A program made the translations under genes and the position numbers. Below, one piece after another: positions 1 through 10,314 of a DNA stretch of 64,000 bases. The stretch comes from Undaria pinnatifida (taxonomy: Eukaryota > Sar > Phaeophyceae > Laminariales > Alariaceae), in the NCBI GenBank assembly GCA_012845835.1, contig JABAKD010000025.1:11477264-11541263 (forward strand), in the 5' to 3' direction. The notes beneath the pieces are model-generated. The model did no database searches and was not told where the DNA came from. It saw only the letters and a list, made by a program, of their open reading frames with translations. Within the stretch, counting starts at the first letter, position 1, and every line of letters starts with the position of its first letter.

Positions 1-2630
1 GGGTGAGTTGGCGAACCCTCAGTGACAGCGTCGGAAACCAGAAACAAATTTACACCACTAATTTGGACAGTCTTAATGCGGCCAAGGTTCCTACTCGGTT
101 CATGTATGACCGTACCGCTCGCATGTACGTTACTAAACTCCAGACTCCACCGCTGCAAAGGCCAACTTCTGGGGCACGACTGTTAACATGTTAGTTGCCC
201 ACGAGGTCTGTGGGCGTCATGTTAGTCGTTGACATATCTTCCTATGGTAAGCTGTCGAGCACGGTTTAAAGTTTGATTCCGTACCTGTGCTGGCAGAACT
301 TACGTATATTACCGCATCCATGTTTGCCTAGAAGGGGCGAGTCCGAGGCGGTGTCTATGCGCTTGAGACTAGCCTGAAATTGCAGTTGAGCGGGAAATGG
401 TGGCGACATTAGTCACCTCGAGCGCGTGGTGCTAATGATCGGCGTCGTGGTGAAGAAGATCGTCACATTTGCACCACTCCAGGCATTTTCAACAGACAAA
501 CGCAGGCGCAATTACATTTCGAGGTGGTGCATATTGAAGAGTCGCGTGAGTGGCCATGTGCACCTCAACCTGCCCGGCACCTAATGCACGTATCACTCAG
601 TAGCAGAGTGATATTGCTACTCACCATCGGTAGAAGGTCGGTGCGCCCGCGCCTTCCCCTCCTTCCGTTGATCCATAAATTCCGATCCCGCACCCTGCTG
701 AGCAACTCGCTGTTGTTGAGGAGCAAAATGCCGTATTATACGTCAAGATAGCCGTGGATGACATTGTGAAGGGATTCAGCAACGGCCTAGCACGCCCGAC
801 GACCGAACAATATCAGCAGAGCGCGAAGGTGTGGGAAACCCTTATGCGGGAAAAACAACCGTTTAATTGACACTGGATCGCCTGACCCCATATATATATC
901 ACACCGAGGGAGATATATCGTCAACCAATGAATTACCTGTCGAAAGGGCCTGACAGTTGGAGGAATGATCGGAAACGCTGCGCCAGTCCCGGTAACCGAA
1001 GACGGTGGTGCTTTGAGGTATATTCACATTCCGGGAGATCATCTTCCGTCTCCCGTGCCGTTCGATGTAAGTCGTCAGTTAGCTTCGGTTCGAAAGTGAA
1101 ATCTCACTTGTGGGCGAGCGAACAGGTGCACGTTCAAATTGTGGTATCACGAGGATCGCACGGCCAGCTCGGCCTCTCCGATTATCCTCATAACGTGAGA
1201 AACGTCGTAGTTGACGAAACCAACCTGGCGGACGCCCTCGTCGTACGGACCGTTTTAGCCAGGACGGCTGATGGCTCCTCTTTTGATAAGAGTCAGGGTA
1301 GCTGTACGCCTCCCTGCCAATCTAGAAAGATGATCACATAGTTACACATTCAGCGCTGTCCAACAAAGCAGAGGATGGCCATTGATCGTGGTCCAACGAA
1401 GCATAGCATCGCTTGAATGTCCAGTTACGAAGTGTCAAGCATAAGCGTGTGGTTATTAGTGAACTCTCAGTCACCCGCAGGCCAACGGAAAATGACAACT
1501 GGGGAGCGTTGCGTATCTATATTCTATGAAAGTTAATGCTGGAACTTCGTTGCAGGTAGTGGTGTATTGGTGAACTGTCGCGACCTCTAGGAGAACGGCA
1601 CGTCCCTTGTCAAGGCCATGCAGCACAGCTCGGCCATTTGAGCGGCCTGTAGCGAAAAGTGAAGATACGGTCCATCCAGAGCACTTTCAGAAGGCATCCA
1701 ACGGCCCATGTTACGACAAAGATGCATTTAACGTTTCTGCGGCTCCTCACGGAACGAACTCTATACCCCACGCGATATATCTTTTCGCTAACAATATGTA
1801 CGCTATTTTTCCGTTCATCTATTGACACCGCGGAGAGTTCCATCATCTATGTTCACCGAAAACACCATTGTACACCACGAATTGAAATGGAACCCCGACA
1901 ATGTTGGAATCGCTCTTAGGGAGATTACGCCAATCAACCAAAATATAAACAAAGCCACCTCTACCGTAGTTCTCGTCGCACCTAACTCTTTATGAGACAC
2001 ATTTGGCAGTTAAGGCAACATCAACCAGACAAATTCTACGTCTCCCGAAAATGAACGAATGCCGCGCAACGGATGGCGTCGGTTCAACGCACCACGCCGA
2101 ATGCGAATAGTAAAGTCTCACTAAACTCTACTTCAGAAGCTAACGGCTGCCGTGCCGAAATGATCCAACACCAGCATCCTTGGAGTTGATGGCTGAAGCA
2201 CCAGCGATTACTAACGCAGAGCTGTTGTGGAATCCGGCCGTTCATGGACAACCCGGGCCGAAGAGCGAGACGAAGGGATGGAACAACGGGAAATCTTTCC
2301 GTCCCATATTCGTTGCCAACAATGGCGATCGCCGGAATCGTTGTACAGAGAAAGATCTCGGTTAATGCGGCCACGAAATCGTCCGTGTCGTAGACTTCGT
2401 CAAACCACCAGGTGGAATTAACCAGATGAGGACAGGCACGATACGAGCGAGAAAGCAACCTATTGACAGAAAGAGGCACCGACAACGGAGAGTATATCGG
2501 ACAGAATGCCAAGGTAATTCGAACGAAAGGTGGAGGAGGTCAGTCGTTTGGTATTATATCAGCGAGTTAGTGCGGACTAATACCGTGTCAGAAATACAAC
2601 ATCCTAGCCGTCCCAAGCTGCGTCGAGTGC
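1..2630 (+). pseudogene. Degenerate coding-like region, family not recognised
   Basis: Protein-like reading frames follow one another on the + strand but jump frame every 100-250 bases. Examples are an open stretch at 3-194, one at about 679-870 ending in TGA, one at about 950-1110, one continuing at about 1110-1300, one at about 1660-1825, one at 1850-1999 starting MFTENTIVHHELKWNPDN and ending in TGA, and one at about 2180-2360. The residue composition looks like ordinary globular protein, unlike the random short ORFs of the flanks. Splice sites do not explain the frame changes. I read this as an old inactivated gene or mobile or viral-derived ORF of several hundred codons that may start left of the window. 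No domain was recognised, so no function is proposed. It could also be several unrelated fragments. Confidence 0.35.
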
Positions 2631-2639
2631 CTTGAAGGG

Positions 2640-4398
2640 GCTGCCCCGTCAACGTTCACACTCCGGGAAACGCAACATGGTACGCCTTGAGACGGTTTGC
2701 ATTATGTGTCGTACATCTCCGAAATCAATATACACGCTACCGTCGAAATTATCGGTGTCGGAGATCTCCTTATTCATCGCTAACGACAGCTGGAGTCACA
2801 GCGTATCTCGCTATTGTCTATTGCAGATAGCGATATTTGAGCAATCTCTGTTACGCTCAGTGGTCGCAGGTCTCTAGTTGTTTGTTTCTTTTTACATCTG
2901 CCACAAGTAGTCTAGGGTGTTTGCCACATTCGCATCGCTAAACGATGGTCGACATGGCTGAACGTTTAAATTACCATGCTGGGGTGCATGCTGTTAGAAT
3001 TTTGGTCGTCTGGTGACGACGGTGCTCGACCCGAGACCTTAGTAGAAGACGAAAGGTAGTCTCAGTCGCTGGCCGATGCCGGACTTGGAGGCTGGCGCGC
3101 AGCTGTAGTTGGACGGCTTGTGTTGCACGGATGATGTACGACGACGGTCTTTTAGCTGTTAGTTTGCGCTCTCCCGGAAAGAAATAACCTATCACGACGA
3201 ACCGGTGGGAGTTCTGGAACGGGGGTCAAAGGGAGAGTGAGGCGATGAGAAGCACTCAAGTTCCTGCGTCTCACAACTGCTTGCCATTACTTTCCTGCTG
3301 CTGCACTTTGTTTGAAAAAATTGCAAATCGTCGGCTGCGAGTACCAAAACTGTCGGGAGACGGCACTTTATGACGTTTGACGGATGGGATCAAGGCAAAC
3401 GCCTTGACGGACGTGCCTTGACGGAAAAGAGTCTGGGGCACCAACTAAGAATCCCCGTATTTTAGATAAAACGCGTGGCGAAGTTTTTGAAAGCCTGAAT
3501 TTTCTTGTTCGTTTTTCTCCGTCTGTTTTCAGTTGTTTGTCTCTGATTATAGTCTTTTGGTTGTTCGGAGTTTAGCTCTACAGCAGTTCTTGGCCCTGCA
3601 TGATGTGTGTTGGTGTGATAAGTCACGTTTTCCATGCCGCAGTCTTTTCGCTTTTCGCTACCGCTTTCTTGCCGGTCACATCATCAAAATTATCAATATG
3701 ATTGGTTGCGCGTTCTGATGTTGAATTATGCGACACAACCTTTGGGAGCAACTCGCCGCCTTGTTTGACCCCGAGCCACATCGAAAAAGCAGCGCATACA
3801 CTCCCGCGAGGCCGGGGGAGAACTTTGCACAACCCCCGATAGACACCACGGTGGTCTGAGGCGTCTGCTTACTGACTGCAGGCCGTCTATGCCTGCCTGC
3901 ACAGCGCTGCTGCTGCTGCCACTGTTTTGTGTTGGTGATCTGAGGCTGGCATATTGCACGATGCAGCGGCCAGCAGCATAAAAAATGTAACAATGCCAGT
4001 GAGCAACGACAGAACAGCTGTCGCGCTTGCCAGAGACGGTCGCCGGGGGCACAGGCGAGCGAGAACGCATATAACTGTAATATCGAAAAGAGTCAAGTTT
4101 TTTGGACCCGTTGAAATTGATCGGGTTTCACTGACGGCACGGTCTCTGCCGTGAGGCATGGCCGGCGGAGGGCGAGAGAAGAGAAGAGCACCTTAGCAGA
4201 CCCTGAAAGGCCCGTGGGAGGGCGCAATGTACCAGGTAGGGGTCGCCGGCCGTGGTTCATGGTGATAATGATTTTTCGAGAGGCAGAGACAGTGCAGTAG
4301 GCAGCAGAACATTTGAAGCAGTCAAACATTCGTGGTAGCAGAAAGAGAAGGCAGTAACAACAGTTCGCAAGCCGAACATATATGCGATATTGCAATGC
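2640..4398. other. Non-coding interval left of the LTR element
   Basis: Only short overlapping frames without motifs are seen. The end (about 4265-4345) resembles sequence at about 9239-9330 on the other side of the LTR element, with the shared core GCAGCAGAAC, so the two flanks may once have been one repeat block. Confidence 0.4.
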
Positions 4399-4909
4399 TG
4401 TCACGAATCGGAGCCTAAACGGAGGAGTCAGTCTGGAATTAGGGTGGACATGCGAGTATATGCATGGCAAAGAAGACGAGGGTATCTAGCCTACTAGCGT
4501 CGCAAGGTCCACACACAGGCTATATCTGTAGCCCGCCTCAGGTCTTCGTAATGACTGACCTCCGAAGGTCCGATACGACCGAGTTCAGAAGGCGCTTGGG
4601 CGTTCCTCGGAGAAAGAGAGCAAGTCCCTTGTGCAAGTGCTCAAGATGGGAAGCCTCCCGAGAAGGTAGTGTAAAAAATGGTAACTTGATTTCTGATCCG
4701 AAGGTTTAAGAACGTGAACCCAAGGAATTGTGGGAAGATGGTTGATGCTTGGTTGAACAAGTGAAGTCAAGTGAAGAAGAAGAAGTGAAGAAGAAGTGTC
4801 CGGGTGGGGCAGCCACACCCGACTAAGGGAGTGGACATAAATAGCGCGGCCCCTACTATCACAAAATTGCCTGTCAAATAACTCTTGAAACTGTCACTGA
4901 ACCGTAACA
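4399..4909 (-). repeat. 3' LTR of the copia-type element
   Basis: 511-bp copy aligned end to end with 8193-8703. Homology stops exactly at both borders. A GAAGAAGAAG-rich stretch near 4770-4797 carries a third of the differences between the LTRs. The orientation is deduced from the polypurine tract lying directly on its right side. Confidence 0.88.
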
Positions 4910-4919
4910 TCCCCCCATT
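4910..4919 (-). promoter_or_regulatory. Polypurine tract of the LTR element
   Basis: On the - strand the bases just before the 3' LTR read AATGGGGGGA, the usual position and composition of the plus-strand priming site of LTR elements. Nothing purine-rich lies at the other LTR's inner edge. Confidence 0.6.
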
Positions 4920-7380
4920 AGTACATACAGTACAACTTAACGGTAGCAGGGATAGTGACAACCGCGAGGTGACACACTTCCTGTGGCGAAAACTACCGGT
5001 GATATCTTTGAGTAGGTCGAACAGCCAACCGAAAATTACAAGAAACAAATAGTGGCGAAACTCAAATAGAATTCACTGCTCTTCAAAATTCTCACTGCGC
5101 GTTGGCTCGCGGCCCGACATCTACTTGCGCGAAAGTAAACCCGGCTTCCGGGAAAACCATACGCTCCCCATCCCGAGAGCCTTAGCATTGAGACAACAAC
5201 CGAAAACACCAAGTGACACTCGGACGTAAAATACTCTAAAAAAAACCGTCCCTCGCTTGGTGATTCCACTGTAGTTGCTGCCCGGCTCTCAACACCTACA
5301 GCGCGGGAAAAACCTGGCCATCCAGGAAAAAACCCGTTGCGCAAAGCCCTACAACACCAAACTCACACAAACGCCACGGCACACCGCACGAACCCACTTG
5401 GGTGCTACGGAGCGCAGGGCCACCCTTCGACTACCAATCAGACCAGAACATCTAATCAGCCCGTCTCCAAACATTCAAACTTTAACTGGCTGTCGACTGG
5501 GAGCACGCTCGAAAATCGACAACACCATAACTTTCCCCCTAGCATAGTGCGATGACAAGAGCAATATGCTATATCAATACTGTGACTGTATAGCCAAGGG
5601 TACAGAGCAGCAAAACTTTTGCCAAAAAAAATGATCTCGAGGATAGGCTAACAAACCGAAAACACAGGGGCCATAAGAGGGAAATCCTCGATAAAAACCC
5701 TCCCCCCTGCCTTTTCACTGCGTATTTGATCGCCTGACCACCATTCAATGGCTCAAAGTCCGTATGTGAACGAAATTGACGTGCATTAAAGCAGCACGCA
5801 ACTCCACGGAACTGACTCGTCTACTCCTCTTTGAGTCTGCCCACATACAATATAATTTCCCATCAAAATGCAACGTCGGTAACTCAGCAACATATCGCAA
5901 AAGGAACAAAAGCACGACGGGCAAAGAATTATTAATCTTCGGCAAAATCGGAACTCCGATGCCAGGCATCAAAGCACAAAAATTAGAAGAATCTGACACA
6001 GTAAACCTCAAACACAATAAACGGCATACAATATAATCCTCCACCAAAACGCAATGTCGGTAGCTCAATAACATACCGCAAAAAGAAGAAAAGCACGACG
6101 GGCGAAGAAATCCTGAACCTTTGGCAAAAGTGGAACTCCGATGCCAGGTATCAAAGCACAAAAAGGAAGAATGTGACACAATAAACCGCAAACACAATAA
6201 ACGGCAGAAGGTCGAGGATAAGTATGAAGCCCTCACCAAACAACCACTTAATATCGTAGTCTATTTAACTTCAACTCATACCCAAATAGTAAACACGACC
6301 CCGTCACTTCTCAAGAGATTGTACCAACAGCCTATCCGATTCTTTAAGCAGTGCCGATCCTAGAAACAGGGCATACCCCCCATGAGCTGTGGAATAAAAT
6401 CAAAGCAGATGCCCAGGGCAAACCCATACAGCGAGCAAGAGCCCGATAAAATCCCATTGGTAACTCCGAAACAAAGCCATTACAATCGCAGAAAGATTGT
6501 AGCAACACAGAAGTTTAGCCTCCAAAGTAAGTCAAACAAGTCAAAAAGCAAAACGAAACAACACGGCCAACAACAACCAACACAAAAACAAAACATAGCA
6601 GCCGACACGGCTATCGAAAATGAACAACAAAGCAAAACGAAATAACACGGCCAACAATAACCAACACCCGAAAATTGAAGAATTTTGACTGGCAAACCAA
6701 GACCGGCCACGTGAAATCGATTGACTACAACGGCACGTAGTATGCAGCCTTCTGAAAAACAACCACCTGTTCGCCTGTCAAAATCAAGCCCTATCCAACC
6801 ACTGATTACAAACTCGTCACTGTTCAAGAGACTTCATACTAACAGTAGCTCGCACCCTTCATAAAGCAGTGCCAAAACAAGAAAAAGTGAAGAAAGGAAT
6901 TCAACTCCAACACTCACACACAACCCAAGTACAACAGCGTTCACAACGTTGTCGCACTATTATAAAAATAACACACATCTTGCTGCCCCATACTGTTCTA
7001 CACCCGGTCGACGGGTGCCTGGGTGATTCCCGTCTTAACCCACAACAAAACGGCATTCCCCCCCGACCCCACTTCATCCAAAGCGAAAAGCTAGGTCCAA
7101 CGGACAGGTAACGACAGTCCCGCAGGAGGAAACCCGGCCACCCCCTGTATGTCTTATATCATCCAAACCATTGTGATTGCAACAACGGCCACATTCAAAC
7201 GATTATCATGGCCAGAAACTAAAATGCCAAGTAGCGCCCTACTCATCCATGCCCCTCAGAGTAGCGTGGGGTGGCGGCCTGACGAATTATTCCTCGCATG
7301 ACTCAAACATGGTACGAATAATGCTCACACCCCTTACTCATCACCCAACGCTAGGTTCAACAAGAACTGACGGTGAGATT
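4920..7380. other. A-rich non-coding interior of the LTR element
   Basis: About 2.4 kb between the RNase H remnant and the 3' LTR is strongly A/C-rich on the + strand. It has no recognisable protein domain; the many frames are by-products of low stop density. Copia elements normally end soon after RNase H, so this is an unusually long 3' non-coding segment or inserted foreign sequence. It contains a tandem duplication at 5844-6204. Confidence 0.5.
5844..6204. repeat. Tandem duplication, 181-bp unit, inside the LTR element
   Basis: Two diverged copies, 5844-6024 and 6025-6204, both begin CATACAATATAAT and end AAACACAATAAACGG. Shared internal blocks include AAGCACGACGGGC and GGAACTCCGATGCCAGG. 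The copies differ by scattered substitutions and small indels, so the duplication is not recent. Confidence 0.8.
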
Positions 7381-7383
7381 TAA

Positions 7384-7751
7384 AAGGGGTCGCAGCGAGG
7401 GATTTCGTCAAAATATCCGCGTGCTGCTCTTCCGAAGCTGCAAATTGAATATCAATTTTCTTCGCACGAAGTAGCTCTCGGACGAAAAGGAACCGCACAT
7501 CTATGTGTTTGCTCTGGCGGCCTGACAAATTACTATGACCAAACACGTAAACATACGTCTCGCACACCAGAGAGATTTCCTAGATACAGATTCCCACAAA
7601 TAATATTCACCCCGCTATCGCAACAACGCATCATAATATTTTTTTGACCGAAATACTCCACTCCAAATCGAACAGCTGCCTCCAACTGGATGTACCATTC
7701 TTCCTTCAAAAACTTCTTAGCAGGACTCGTGGTCAAAGTGTAACTGAACAA
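7384..7751 (-). pseudogene. Copia-type RNase H remnant (end of pol)
   Basis: Two overlapping - strand frames carry pieces of the C-terminal copia polyprotein. The upstream frame (7533-7751) contains EYFGQKNIMMRCCDSG. The downstream frame (7334-7567) contains SKHIDVRFLFVRELL followed by EEQHADILTKSLA, the classical signature of the end of Ty1/copia RNase H (SKHIDVRxHFVRE and ADILTK). A frameshift separates them and most of the catalytic core is lost. This identifies the superfamily of the flanking LTR pair and independently supports its - orientation. Confidence 0.85.
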
Positions 7752-8174
7752 CTAATACGAGAAGCAGAACAGGGTAAGAAACTCTTCGCATTGTCGGCTG
7801 ACCCAGTCATGGTCGTTCCAGCGCAGTCGCCAGTAGCGGTCTCTGTAGTCGTACACCTGCCCTTGCAGTCTGAGACCACCGCCAAAGTCTCTTCAGATGG
7901 TGCAACCTATTGGGAACAGGGTCAAGGCTTGGCGGGAGAGAGGGGAACGAGGGTTGACTGAGACGGGAACTGAATCGCTAGCAGATTGGGGGTTGTAAAA
8001 ATGACATAGTGCAATAAAGCCATCTAGCTGCAAGGGGGTGAAACTCTTTAACATCTCATTCTCAGACAGCCAGCTCGACTCTACCCCATCATTCGACCTC
8101 CCCTTGTATTCCCACCTATCAACACCGGATGGGGATTTTGTTCGGCGACAACTAACAAGAGAGTCAAAATGCGA

Positions 8175-8192
8175 TTCTCGGATTGGACACCA
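8175..8192 (-). promoter_or_regulatory. Primer-binding site of the LTR element
   Basis: Reading on the - strand, the bases directly after the 5' LTR are TGGTGTCCAATCCGAGAA. TGG at the LTR border pairs with the CCA end of a tRNA. The tRNA was not identified. Confidence 0.6.
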
Positions 8193-8703
8193 TGTCACGA
8201 ATCGGAGCCTAAACGGAGGAGTCAGTCTGGAATTAGGGTGGACACGCGAGTATATGCATGGCAAAGAAGACGAGGGTATCAAGCCTACTAGCGTCGCAAG
8301 GTCCACACACAGGCTATATCTGTAGCCCGCCTCAGATCTTCATAATGACTGACCTCCGAAGGTCCGATACGACCGAGTTCAGAAGGCGCTTGGGCGTTCC
8401 TCGGAGAAAGAGAGCAAGTCCCTTGTGCAAGTGCTCAAGATGGGAAGCCTCCCGAGAAGGTAGTGTGAAAAATGGTAACTTGATTTCTGATCCGAAGGTT
8501 TAAGAACGTGAACCCAAGGAATTGTGGGAAGATGGTTGATGCTTGGTTGAACAAGTGAAGTCAAGTGAAGAAGAATTTTTGGAGAAGAAGTGTCCGGGTG
8601 GGGCAGCCACACTCGACTAAGGGAGGGGACATAAATAGCGCGGCCCCTACTATCACAAAATTGCCTGTCAAATAACTCCTAAGACTGTCACTGAACCGTA
8701 ACA
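8193..8703 (-). repeat. 5' LTR of the copia-type element
   Basis: 511-bp partner of 4399-4909. It differs mainly at a five-base patch where GAAG-type sequence is replaced by a T-run near 8575-8581. It is followed at once by the 93-bp minisatellite region. Confidence 0.88.
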
Positions 8704-8724
8704 ATACTTTCCACGTTCAAACGC

Positions 8725-9775
8725 CACACTACAGCACAGAACAGCAAGCTGTGTGTGAACAGATAGGAGTGTTTTATTTTTTTTCAGGCCAAACAGACAT
8801 TGGTGTTGCGAAACTCTCACACCACAATATATACCAGCAGGCGTTTTGTGAGCAGAAACTCTCACACCACAAGACATACTAGCAGGCGTCGTGTGAGCAG
8901 AGATGGAGGTTTACTTATTCCGCAGTCTGAACAGACATCGGGTGGTGCGGAATTATCACGACACAGCAAAGGTCCTGCGTCAACAGAGACGATGATAGCC
9001 TTATTTCGCAGACCGAACAGACATCAGTGGTGCTTAATTGTCACACGGAAACACAGAACAGCAAGCTTTGCGTGATCAGAGATAAAGGTGTAGTTGCTTT
9101 CGCGTCGGAGAAGCGAGTCAGATCTACCCAGAAATCCTTTTCCCACTCAGTCAAGTACAACGACGTTCACAACAGCAGGCTCCGTGGGAGTCCCGTCCCC
9201 AAGTTGGTGTCGTCTGCCATTTGTCTTGGTGAGATTCAGTTTCCGAGAGGAAGAAGCAGTACAGTACGCAGCAGAACTCTGAAGCACAGTCGTGGCAACC
9301 GCCGTGGCGGCAGGATGAGAAGCGCAGTTATTTTAGCAGCAGACTCGCCCAATCGTTCCAATCAACCAGGGAGAACCCGCATGGGTCGGAACAGCAAGTC
9401 AGATCAATGCAGATATCGAATTTACCGATCACCTAGCACAAGAAGGTTCAGAACCACAGGCTTTGTGTGAGCAGACACGAAGGTTACGTCATTTCACAGA
9501 CCGCACAGATATCGGAGGTGAGGATCGCCGACACCACAGCACGGAACAGCACGCTTTGTGTGAGCAGAGACGAAGGTTACCCTACTTCGCGAACCGACCA
9601 GACATCGGTGGTGCGTAAGTCTCACGCCACAGCACGAGAACAGCAGGCATGCGTGAGCAGGGACGAAGGTTACTCTACTTCGCGAACAGACCAGACATCG
9701 GTGATACGGAACTCCCACACCACAGGACGAGAACAGCAAGCTTTGCGTACGCAGCGACAAAGGTTACCGTAAAAA
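8725..9775. repeat. Minisatellite, period about 93 bp
   Basis: The clearest units start at 9451, 9544, 9638 and 9731 with GAACAGCA(A/C/G)GC or a variant. Each contains GTGAGCAG, GACGAAGGTTAC, CAGACATCGG and a CACACCACAG-like end. More diverged units occupy 8725-9090, and about 9095-9440 is an unrelated or badly decayed interruption. The period is close to a multiple of three, so an ORF of 101 codons (9467-9772) runs through with a 31-residue repeat (SRDEGY...SRTDQTS). Both strands stay open, and I regard these ORFs as a consequence of the repeat and not as a gene. Confidence 0.8.
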
Positions 9776-9779
9776 ACGC

Positions 9780-10161
9780 CGATCACTAGAGCTGTCGATG
9801 GTGAACCGAACCATCCTGCTCATGAATGGCTTGAAACCGTCCGTGTAGTCGGCAATGATGCTCCCAGAACCCTTCTCCCTCGAGCCCTCGCCACTCGCTT
9901 GCCTCCGCCTTGGCTACTCACCCAACGCGCCTGATGTTCTTTCAGGGCTTCGCGATGCCCTTTCCACTTCCTGTCTAGTTGCGGCCTCAAACGGGGAGGG
10001 GACCGGAACCTTACCTCAGCATCGCGAAATATCTCCGTTCGCTGCGCAAAGGTCGCACACGGCTATGCCAGGGAGCGAGGTTTTGATGTAGACCATGAAA
10101 AATTTCCACAGCGGGAGTTGAATATGAGTGGCTTGCTGCTCCCCCGCTCATGCTTCATGCG
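9780..10161. other. No supported gene
   Basis: A short - strand segment, about 10019-10066, is bounded by a TAG acceptor-like and a GTAAGG donor-like site with an open frame. It is too short to call. Confidence 0.3.
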
Positions 10162-10314
10162 CTAGAGCACTGATTCGAGGTAGCGTGCACTCGCCATCGT
10201 GGTCGGCGGGCCGTTAATGGCCACAACGTCGCCGACGGGATCTCCGTCGTCAGCATTGGCATTGGGCGCCCCAGGGCTGACGCCGTCGGCACCGGCGAGA
10301 GAGATGGGCGTTGT
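10162..10314 (-). CDS. Possible C-terminal exon of an unidentified gene
   Basis: A - strand frame ends at TAG (10164-10162). It has GC-rich third positions and an acidic, Ala/Gly/Pro-rich composition ending TMASARYLESVL. The likely start is after an AG at about 10315, but the pyrimidine tract there is poor. A matching upstream exon was not found up to 12 kb. Alternatively this is chance GC-rich sequence; no domain is visible. Confidence 0.28.
   Translation of the reverse strand, partial: TTPISLAGADGVSPGAPNANADDGDPVGDVVAINGPPTTMASARYLESVL

Larger units (their letters stand above)
4399..8703 (-). mobile_element. Ty1/copia-type LTR retrotransposon, internally deleted
   Basis: Two 511-bp direct repeats (4399-4909 and 8193-8703) start TGTCACG and end CGTAACA on the + strand, as LTRs do. 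The element reads on the - strand: next to the right LTR is a primer-binding-site-like TGGTGTCCAATCCGAGAA, and next to the left LTR is a purine-rich AATGGGGGGA. Between them, 3.28 kb retains only a copia-type RNase H end (7384-7751). Gag, protease, integrase and most of the reverse transcriptase are missing, since only about 440 bp separate the primer site from the RNase H remnant. The LTRs differ at about 15 positions (about 97% identical by my count). No target-site duplication is visible (AATGC on the left, ATACT on the right). It is non-autonomous and presumably dead. Confidence 0.85.

Noticed and set aside
9467-9772. 101-codon repeat-protein ORF
   Set aside because: Both strands of the 93-bp minisatellite are open, so the ORF follows from the period and not from selection.
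8725-9775. CRISPR-like array
   Set aside because: Whole 93-bp units are repeated without unique spacers, and the genome is eukaryotic.
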